Assembly: GCF_047948215.1 (NCBI RefSeq) | Contig: NC_134456.1 | Coordinates: 82,228,515-82,292,514 of the forward strand | DNA from: Lycorma delicatula | Lineage: Eukaryota; Arthropoda; Insecta; Hemiptera; Fulgoridae | DNA length: 64,000 nt | Reading direction: 5' to 3' | In this document: piece after piece, positions 55,743 to 64,000 of the stretch | How the letters are laid out: each line of letters opens with the position of its first letter | Position numbering within the stretch: position 1 is the stretch's first letter | The notes under the pieces: generated by a model | What the model was told of the DNA's origin: nothing | Database searches by the model: none | Seen by the model: the letters and a program-made list of their open reading frames with translations, nothing else | Made by a program: the position numbers and the translations under genes

Positions 55743-56525
55743 TTTACCGACTCTAGGAGTGTACTTGAGAGCTTCAGCTGCAGACGTTCCGAATCCATCA
55801 TCCACATTATTCATGATATCCTTTCAAGGATAAATAAAACTGTGGTACTGGTATGGGTTCCTGGCCGTTGTAGTATCCTCGGGAGCGATCAGGCTGCAAT
55901 AAATGGCATCCGAGTACAATCGACATGTGAGAGAGACTTCATGAGATCAGTCCGTGTAAAATTGCGGGCTCAGTGGAATAGGTTCTGGCTGCTGAGTCTT
56001 CCCACGGTATTACATAACATCCGGGAGAATGTGCTCGAGAAACCCCTTTTCCCGAGCAATAGAAAAATCCAAATCATCTTAACTCGGCTAAGGATTGGAT
56101 ACACCAGGCTTACCCACACTCATCTATTTGACTCTCCTCAGAAGAACTGTGTGGCGTGCAAGGTCAAATGATCTGTGCACCATTTGCTCTTTTATTGCCC
56201 AATCTTTGGAACCATCCGACAAAACTTAGACCTGGGTTCAGATATAAAATTTCTGTTAAACCAGAAAGAAGGTATAAAACGTAGGTTGCGGTCCTCTCCT
56301 TCAGTGGAATAAAGAATACGATTTAGTGATTTTTGTCTGATTTATGTATTTTAGTTTGTATTTGTTGTAATGTCTATGTTTATTCTTTATTCTTCCTGTT
56401 TCTTTATTGTTTAGTTTTGTTTATGATTTTATTTTTGTTTTATATAAAAATACATGATAGTGTTACTTTAGTCGCTATTGATTTATTGTTGATGCGACTG
56501 TAAATAAAAGCATTAAAAAAAAATA
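55743..56525 (+). pseudogene. Non-LTR retrotransposon RNase H and CCHC tail
   Basis: One plus frame, 55743-56168, stop TGA at 56169, then the same frame on to 56311. FTDSRSVLESF (55743-55775) is the RNase H block with the central Asp. Then VVLVWVPGRCSILGSDQAA (55842 on), normally WVPGHCGI.GNE.AD, with the His replaced by Arg. Next the tether and LTRLRIGYTRLTHTHLF motif. Then C-x2-C (CVACK), stop, and H-x4-C (HHLLFYC), completing a zinc knuckle. The 3' UTR ends with TGTAAATAAAAGCATT and an A tract at ~56515-56524. I/Jockey-type LINE, missing RT and endonuclease upstream. Confidence 0.85.
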
Positions 56526-56640
56526 AAATTAAATTAAAAACAATTTATGTATTTTCATTAAAAAAAAATGTGTATGTAATTTAATAGGCGTACAAGGATG
56601 TCATGTAGTGGCTACATCAGACTTTTTTTACACTGAAAGT
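56526..56640 (-). repeat. Repeat G, second copy, 5' side
   Basis: TAATTTAATAGGCGTACAAG and the following bases match, in reverse complement, 50770-50812 of the first copy. The RNase H LINE therefore sits within this copy of repeat G. Confidence 0.65.
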
Positions 56641-59167
56641 AAAAGGGAGAATATAATATTTAAAACGATTAACCGAAGCGTTTTGTTTTATTTTTTTAAT
56701 TTTAACGTTTAAGGTAGAAAAAGGAGAAAAATATATTAAATTAAAAAAAGGTAGATTCCATTTTCTGCTCAAGATTTAATCAATTAACTAAGAGTCACGC
56801 ACACGATAATCTTACATTTACTTTTATAACTTTTTAAAATAAATATGAATTAAAATAAAACTTATACTGGTTAAGAAAATTATGATCTGTGTTACCATAC
56901 CGTGACGCAAATAAATACTAAATAACAGAAGGTAACGAACCATTTACAATAAAAAGGAAATAAAGAATTACTTTATAACGGACTTCACTTTTTAAAAACG
57001 CGTTTATCATCGCTCAACCTTATCTTTTTTAGTTTATTAAATAATTTTTTGATTTCTGATCTTGTTTTTACGAAAAATAACATTTGTTTCTTTAGGAAAG
57101 TGCAACAGGAAAACAAGAATTCTTTTTTCAAACTATTACTGTTCATTCGATTTTTCTTTGGTTAGATTAAACTTAGGTCGAACACGAAACGGTAGAGTCA
57201 AGGTTATTTACCGTCTAAATAATAGTTATATTTAATTCCATTAAAGTCGACATTTTATTTCGTAGATTACAAATAAACGGTAAAAATAAAATTGTATTTA
57301 CAGTAACGTATCCGTCTATCTCACAGAATATTGCAAGAACGGCAAATTGTCCCGCTTTTATGAACCTGACAGTTTCTATCGTTAGCTGAAATCTTAAAAA
57401 AAAACAATAAAATAATATTAGTTAAGATGAGAGATATGAAATAAGAAATATTAAGAAGATATCATTTTAAATCAAAATCAAAAAGATCAAAAATTAAAGA
57501 AAAAAGTTGCTTGTTAAAAGGAAGGAATATTTCCTCTAAAACTTTCATCTGCCGGACTTTGAACTTTAGATTTCTCAATTTTTTATCGATCTTTAAATAA
57601 ATTTGTTTATCATTGAGATGTTTACTGAAAGAAATCCAGAAAATATTATTATTATTAATTAAAATGTGTACTCGAAAAGATAAACTGAATTTCACGATAT
57701 ACAAAATGTATCACGAACTTCTCCCGCGACTTTCATAATGTATTTTACTCGTGAAAATAATGAAAAAAGATCATATAAATATATATCCTAAATTACTTTG
57801 TTTGCGAGTTACAGCTAGCGAAAGATTTCACTCAGATTTCAGCTACCCCGGTGAAATGAGATGGTACTGAAATTTTTAGGACGTTAATTAAGGTACAAAA
57901 TTAGTGACTTCTTAATAATTTTGACCTGAAAAACCGATTAAAATAGGTCCTCAAAATCGTATATGCAGTAGAGTTTGAGAAATCTGAAGTCAAAAAAAAA
58001 AAATTTATATATCTAGAGTGAAATTGAAATATTTTCAATTTCACGCGATTACTTGTCAACCGATTTTCAAAAATAAAATGTAATTTTGTTCAAAATAAAA
58101 GGCTTAATATTTTACCCAATGACATACATTTTGAGAAAACTTATATTTATTGAGATAACGGATTGAAAAATAAAAATGGCCGCCAATTTGTAATTGTCAA
58201 AGCTATTTAAATTCTCATTTTTTCTAATTTTAAAACTTTAGTGCCAAGACGCTTATCACATATTAATGTGATTCCTCTATCCAAACTTAAGATATAAATT
58301 TTTATATACGAACAACAAAATGGTGGACAGGGGAGGAACGAAGGAGAAATTGCAATTTTTCCTCAGGATATTTTTTGTTAGTTTTACAAGTAGAATCCGA
58401 AAAAGTATAACCACCATTTTAGAAACAATGTATATTCAACAGAACAGAAAAGGAACTGTAATATAATATAAAGGATATATTTAATTAATGTTGTCTGTTT
58501 CTAACCCCCCCCCCCACTTTCAAGTCAGTGTTTTATTTATTTGTAATAAGAATTCAGTGATTGTTTAATCCTGTAATTTCCTGTAAATATGATTTCTTTA
58601 ATGAATCTACTGTTGTTGGTTTATTGAGAAATTCTATCATTTTTTTTGTATAATCTATGCTTGTATAATTCTAACACTTAATTTGAGTCTATGCTCTTTT
58701 CTACAGTTAAGTTTACTTAACTTTTTAAAGTCTAAAGTAAAAAATTATTTTTTAACTTTAAGATTGTTTCAATTATTAATTCGAATTTCTAAACGTACAT
58801 TTTTTCTAAATGAGAGGCACTGTCAAGGGAGAACGATTTTAATTTTATCAGAAAGTAAATCTGAAATGTATTTTAATTCCTCCCTATCCCCATTAAAAAT
58901 AGAAATGAAATAAATTTTCAACTTTTTATTTCTACAATTATTGATTGAGATTTTTTTATTATTTTTCTTTAAATACGAGGGTATTAATGTAAAAACAGAT
59001 TTCAAACCTTATCTGAAGATTAAGGAATAATAAATTCCTCTGTATCAAAATATGATTTCATAAATTTTTCTAATCTTTACTATTTTATATCGACTGAAAA
59101 ATTATTTTATTTGTTTTTTCCAAACGTGTTATTAACAGAATGGAAAAAATTAAACCATTATACTTAA
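56641..59167. other. AT-rich DNA with no recognised gene
   Basis: No assigned frame; those at 57462-57704, 58683-58913 and 58823-59005 are AT-biased. 58080-58200 shows weak resemblance to repeat E (the ATGGCCGCC segment). C run at 58506-58516. Confidence 0.5.
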
Positions 59168-60009
59168 AGAGCAAACGCGCACTATGCGGTTGCGGCCGGT
59201 CGTGGCCGCATTGCATACGGCCGAACAAACGGCCAGCAAGGTGATTGCCGGCCGCACAGCATACGGCCGCGCCTCAGCCGTCCAGTCACAAGATGGATGT
59301 CACCGAGATAGCTACAGTTGTGTATTTATATAATCGCCTGAAACGGCAAAGAAAAAAGTATCGAGTACATCCCATTTTTCAAAAGGCATATTTTACAATT
59401 TTTTTTGTAATCTGCATCAACATGAAAAAAAATTGTCAGTTTCACAAGAATGTCTGTCAAGAGTTTTAATGATGTACTAAATAAAATTACAAAATTACAG
59501 ACAACATAAGAGGTACAGACACATCGTTGCCTCTGTGCGTAGGACAATTTTTGTTGGAATATTTATCGGAAGACAGATCTCATAAACTTGGTCTTAATTT
59601 CAGAAATGAATTTTCTGTATCGAAATCAACCTCCGACATTATAACAATATTTTTAAAAATAGTCAAGAGAAAAATACGAATTTGAAAAATATACGTTTGC
59701 ACTTTTTTGCTAAATTACACTCTAAAATTACAATTTAATATAATTTTGCGTACGTTTGTACAAAACTGAACGGGTCGCTGTTTGATCGCATACTGGCCGT
59801 CTGGCGTGCGCGTTGTCCCATTACAATTAATGCAAATTTTGGCCGCAAGATTTCGGTTAATCGTGACGAACGAAAAACCTCTGGTTACAGCTGCCAGTTA
59901 GTTGCACCGGTCACGTGCGCATTAATTCATATGAGTTTCATACAAATTGGTCGCTTACGACAGCTGCTTTTGTGGACGTGGCCGCAACCGCGTAAGTGCG
60001 CATTTACCC
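59168..60009 (+). mobile_element. PIF/Harbinger-like element, internally deleted
   Basis: The terminal inverted repeats share GCGCAC..T.CGGTTGCGGCC (left from ~59176; right in reverse complement from ~60003). TAA occurs at 59165-59167 and 60010-60012, the 3-bp target duplication (TWA) typical of PIF/Harbinger. GC-rich, CGGCC-rich subterminal sequence lies on both sides. A transposase start is inside (59293). At ~840 bp it is much shorter than an autonomous element. Confidence 0.75.
59293..59391 (+). pseudogene. Harbinger transposase N-terminus
   Basis: MDVTEIATVVYLYNRLKRQR then KKYRVHPIFQKAYF. The basic stretch followed by Y-x-VHPI is the usual start of Harbinger/HARBI1-like nucleases (RRRRRYWVHP). 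Coding similarity ends within ~33 residues and the frame closes at 59469; the DDE nuclease domain is absent. The terminal repeats around it support the call. Confidence 0.7.
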
Positions 60010-60948
60010 TAAGCACTTTTTGTCTCTAAGACAGGGGAGAAAGTTTAAATATTTATTTTTCAAATATCCTAAAATAGTTTCATTTGAACTGATTTTTACT
60101 TTCTTTCTTTAACTTTTATGTTTTTTTTTTCATGTTTGTCGTCAAATCATGCATCCTTAATTTAACATACTTCCTATCATTGCCGATTGATGAAATTTTG
60201 CACAGATATTAAGATCGGGTGACAATAAAATATTCCACCATTACTTTTGCAACTATCCTTCCGTACGGGGGTAAATTAAGTTGGAAATTAAGGGTTTAGA
60301 TGTAATAATTTAATATACTTCCTGACATTGCCTACTGATGAAATTTTCCATAGTTACTAAGGTCAAGTGACAGTACAATATTCCACCATTACCTTTGCAA
60401 ACATCTCTCCCGTAGGTAAATTATGGGTGCGGGTGTAAAAAATTGCAAAATTTGCAAAACGGCTATGCAGGGTTTTTGGGGTCGTGATGACAAATTCCAT
60501 AGCCGTTTGATATAATAAAATGACAAACACTTGGTACGGGAGTTTTTGTGGTTTCGAATTTGACATTTCGTTATCAAAGAGCGCATATATATATATATAT
60601 ATATATATATGCAGATTCACACACACACAGACACACACAAAACCATGATTTTTGGAGGTCAGTATGTTGAGACACAGCTCCTGACGATTCACTCGGCTCC
60701 ACAAAACTTCACTATTTTGTTATTTTGTATAATAAATGTTTGATTGAACATTTGTTTGACATTTGAAAATATATTAGAAATTTCAATATATAATGTTTTC
60801 TTTTAAAATCCAAATTAACCTACTAATTAAACTCACGTAATGTATGAAAACAATTTGATTAAAATATGACTAAAAGGTATAAAGCAAATTTTTAAAAATT
60901 TTGTAAAGTTTCGTAATATTATTTTTTAAGCTACACATTCTTCTTCGT
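60010..60948. repeat. ~150-bp tandem duplication and TA/CA repeats
   Basis: 60166-60275 and 60316-60425 share ACTTCCT..CATTGCC.A.TGATG, AAATTTT.CA.AG.TA.TAAG, GTGACA.TA.AATATTCCACC and TCC.GTA. Nearby are (TA)n at 60586-60610 and (CA)n at 60617-60640. The minus frames 60363-60704 cross these and are not genes. Confidence 0.65.
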
Positions 60949-62222
60949 CTTCTTCTTCTTCAAGTGGCATCTCCTTTCAGGAGGTTTGCAATCATCATCG
61001 CTATTTTTTCCTTTGAGTAGGCAGCTCGGAACAGTTCAGTGGACGTTGTGCTGAACTATTCCCTCAGATTGCGCTACCATGAAATTCTGCGCCTTCCAAC
61101 GTTACTTCTGACCACTATCTTCCCCTGCATGATCAACTGCAGCAACTCGAACCTCTCTCCCCTCGTTATATGACCTAGATACTGTAATTTCCCTGGGTAT
61201 AATGTGACGTAATCTCGAGTTATTTATTCATACTCTCTAGTTCCTTGATGTTTGACACCTTATCCTTCCAAGAAATCCTTACCATGCATCTATAGCACCA
61301 CACTTCAAAGGCCACCAACTTTTTCACGTGTAGTTTTTTCAATGTCCATACCTCCATTCCGTTTAGTAACACAGGAAACACATAAAAGTTTTCCATTCTA
61401 GCCCGCAGACATAATCTTACTTGCCGATCACACAAGAAAACACGCATTTTGAGAAATGCGCTTCTAGACATTTCTATCCGGGTTTTAATTTATCCAAGTA
61501 TCAAGCAAGATATTTGTACTCTGTTGTTTCTTCAATTATTGCATTGTCGGTGTGTAACTCTGGGCCCAGAATTTGTGATCTAGTTATCACCATGTACTTC
61601 GTCTTCTTGAGGTTCATTCTAAGGCCTTACTGTATACTAACATCTTTAATTTTTTGAACTGCTCTTTGTAGATCACTCAAGTCTCCGTTATGACGACAGT
61701 GTCGTCCGCGTACTTCAAATTACTAACTGGCCGACTATTGACTATAACTCCTGCTTCATCTTCATTTAGAACCTCCCTGAATATCGCTTCGGAATACAGA
61801 TTAAATAGCGGAGGGGACAAAATGCATCCTTGCCTTACTCCCCTTTGTATTTGTATTTCCTCTGTAACGTCATTATCTACTTGAATGGTAACTGTTTGAT
61901 ACCAGTAGAATAATCCAATAATCTTTATATCTCATGTTGATATCCCGCTGTCTAAGTAAGCTTATTAGCTTATTAGTTCATGGCGAACTTTATCAAAAGC
62001 CTTCTCGTAATCTATGAAACGGACGTGCATATCCTGGTTCACATCTAGGCACCTTCAGGCTAATACATTAAATCTAATTAGTGCTTCTTTCGTACCGAAA
62101 CCTTTCATAAGTCCAAACTAGGTGTTACTAATATCTTCTTCCAGTTTATTGTATATTCTTTTGTGGATGACTTTCAAGAATGCCTTTAGTATATGACTCA
62201 TCAAGCTAATACACTAAAAATA
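60949..62222 (-). pseudogene. Non-LTR retrotransposon, RT and C-terminus
   Basis: Minus strand, 3' end at left: a (GAA)n tail (TTCTTC on the plus strand, 60938-60960) and GGAGATGCCACTTG. Upstream: WTLKKLHVKKLVAFEVWCYR and MVRISWKDKVSNI (61220-61340), the C-terminal block of RTE-like endonuclease/RT LINEs. Then LKYADDTVVIT with an intact YADD (61701-61712). Then RGVRQGCILSPPLFNLY (61800-61860), and SL..HILKAFLKVIHKRIYN near 62180. Several frameshifts. Different family from 11818/22858, but the same broad clade. The endonuclease is missing. The plus frames 61421-61884 are shadows. Confidence 0.87.
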
Positions 62223-63529
62223 ACACGTTATGTTTCTTAACGTAATGTTTAATACCTGAGTATCTTAGAACAAAACTGAATTAGTATTATTCTTTATCAC
62301 AATCTATTTTTTTTTTTAAATCATTATGTAAGGTTTTTAATAATTTTTTTTTAATTACGAAAACAAGTATAGTCGTAAATGTAATGTATTCAAAATAGAA
62401 TAGAAAAGGAAATGTAATATAATACAAACTACTGTAACTAATAAAATTTATTCTAGGCCAAAGTTAGCCGGCCAACGAGGATTTCTATGTACGGAATATC
62501 GTATATCAGTATCAGTATCTTTCCTGTTGAATCACTTCCAACCCCCAGCATCACACCGCCATCTAGTAATCCTTTTAGCATTAGGTTCTCGACCCTCTTT
62601 CTTACATATTCTTGGTTAGGGAGCAATTTCTAAAAAATAATGAACTTTTATTTCATATCTTATTTTGTCAATATTACAGACTGATCACTTAGTACGCTCC
62701 GCTAAGAATGTTGATATTTTTCAATCTTATTTGTATGTAAGAAGTTACATTTTATCTCGAACAATAATTCTCTAAAAATACAACAAAAACATTATCAGTT
62801 TTTCTTAAATTTCAACACTTCTTGAAATATTAGAAGCTGATATACTTCCTGCTCATTATGTTTATTATATATTAATATAAAATTTATTTAATAAATGAGT
62901 TAATATAAATTTATTTTTTCGCAACACTTTAACGTCTAAAACCCGAAAAAATTTGAATAGAAAAAACATCATATTACTATACAAAAAAAAATCGTTAATC
63001 TGATTGCAGTCTGACGCCTTCACTTTGTGGAATATAATAACAGGTTTATAATCTTTTTTTTCGTTTTATTTCTTTATCCATATTTATCATTTTTTCCTCA
63101 TACTTTTAATAAATTTTTGTCATAATTTGTTTTTAATTTATTATACATGCTAAATTTAAAATACGATTTTACATGCACAACGATTCAGATATACCGATCA
63201 GTACTTCGGAAACTATTTGAAACATAATAAAAACAACAACAACAACAACAATAATACTAATAATAAATAATAATAACAATCAAAAATGATTCTATAGATA
63301 TGTGTTCAGATACGTTTTGTTTTCGAGTTACGGTCAGTAAATTTCTCCTCCAAGTGTAAAGTAAAGTGATACTAAAATTCTCCAATGCAAGGAGGTAAAA
63401 TTGGTAGTTATACATATTTTTATATGGAAAAATTGAATAAAGTTTGTCCTAGAACGATCATTTTTGTTCTATATAAAATTTTAACGATTTTCTCCTATAT
63501 TTTAGTCTGTTTAGTCCTTTTTTTCTTTT
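62223..63529. other. AT-rich DNA with a CAA microsatellite
   Basis: (AAC)n at 63231-63250. A GC-richer patch at 62460-62600 is unassigned. No frame supported. Confidence 0.5.
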
Positions 63530-63722
63530 TCCTGTTTAGCCTCCGGTAATTACCGTTCAGATAATACTTCAGAGGATAAATGAGGATGATATGTATGAGT
63601 GTAAATGAAGTGTAGTCTTGTACAGTCTCAGTTTGACCATTCCTGAGATGTGTGGTTAATTGAAACCCAACCACCAAAGAACACCGGTTTCCACGATCTA
63701 GTATTCAAATCCGTATAACAAT
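63530..63722 (-). mobile_element. SINE A, headless copy
   Basis: CCTGTTTAGCCTCCGGTAAT tail and body ending at TCCGTATAACAATAAC, nearly the same truncation point as the copy at 44812-45000. Possible 9-bp duplication with one mismatch (CTGTTTAGT at ~63507, CCGTTTAGT at ~63725). Confidence 0.85.
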
Positions 63723-63736
63723 AACCGTTTAGTTAT

Positions 63737-63768
63737 TTTTGTATAAAATAATATATATATATTATATA

Positions 63769-63844
<76 letters not shown>

Positions 63845-63858
63845 TAATAATATATTAT
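63737..63858. repeat. Long TA microsatellite
   Basis: (TA)n, essentially uninterrupted at 63771-63836, with imperfect units on both sides. The frame of alternating Ile and Tyr across it is an artefact. Confidence 0.95.
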
Positions 63859-64000
63859 TTTGGTCTGTTTACTTCTAAACTAAAATTTGATCTCTTAAAC
63901 TTGTATTTTTTTTCTACTTTTATCATATTTTCATAATTAAATTTTGTACAATTTTTTTAGTATTTGTTTTTTTTTTATTGACATGTTTACAAAATTAATT
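63859..64000. other. AT-rich end of window
   Basis: T- and A-rich sequence with no recognised feature. Confidence 0.5.

Noticed and set aside
63495..63677. Recurring small frame beginning MVVGFQLTTHLRNG (also near 44705-44956 and, in part, 41773-41964)
   Set aside because: Appears conserved because it is the antisense of SINE A; the SINE is non-coding and each copy's frame ends at a different place.
63771..63836. Frame of alternating Ile and Tyr
   Set aside because: Translation of a TA microsatellite.
1..64000. LTR retrotransposons, or endogenous viral genes
   Set aside because: No gag, protease, integrase or envelope motifs were recognised on either strand. Long direct repeats F and C lack primer-binding sites and coding between them.

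Overview
This is a 64 kb piece of an animal genome, most likely an insect. It is strongly AT-rich and full of microsatellites. It carries tRNA-derived SINEs, 5'-truncated non-LTR retrotransposons of several lineages, and remnants of mariner, hAT and PIF/Harbinger DNA transposons. Bacterial features (operons, long ORFs, ribosome binding sites) are absent. A hemipteran-like host is a guess from the style of the repeats; the species cannot be fixed from sequence alone.

I find no convincing host protein-coding gene. The longest open frames are under 180 codons, and every one I can assign to a family is a decayed transposon: reverse transcriptase, RNase H or CCHC tails of non-LTR elements; Tc1/mariner transposases; a Harbinger transposase N-terminus; and a Pif1-type helicase C-terminus. 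The window is best read as intergenic or intronic DNA built by repeated nested insertion.

Layout. 0-10 kb: a large AT-rich inverted repeat (871-1706), two copies in opposite orientation of an unclassified repeat here called D (2699-4235 and 8168-9260), a fold-back element (6044-6423), a 269-bp MITE with target-site duplication (6542-6810), and SINEs. 10-20 kb: a reverse-transcriptase LINE inserted in a tandem repeat and itself carrying a SINE; a hAT-like element with an 8-bp target duplication (14143-15800); a SINE inside a SINE; a ~920-bp near-palindrome (17281-18200); a helicase remnant; and the first of three related LINE tails. 20-31 kb: more LINE tails, a LINE ending in a fold-back duplication of its own RT region (22858-24155), a DD41D mariner pseudogene (28744-29691), and a second mariner-like element with both terminal inverted repeats (30318-31131). 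31-48 kb: direct repeats, the tRNA-headed family C, R1-like LINE tails, nested SINEs, a third mariner-superfamily pseudogene (40600-41314), and a LINE tail carrying a perfect 32-bp palindrome (47262-47329). 48-64 kb: degenerate tandem repeats, repeat G copies, an RNase H-bearing LINE (55743-56525), a PIF/Harbinger-like element (59168-60009), and an RT-bearing LINE (60949-62222).

Two SINE families dominate. SINE A is about 280 bp with some 15 copies. SINE B is about 160 bp with four copies. They share a similar 3' tail and have inserted into each other in both directions, so both used similar machinery over an overlapping period. I found no new multi-gene system; the interesting material is the structure of the insertions and palindromes.
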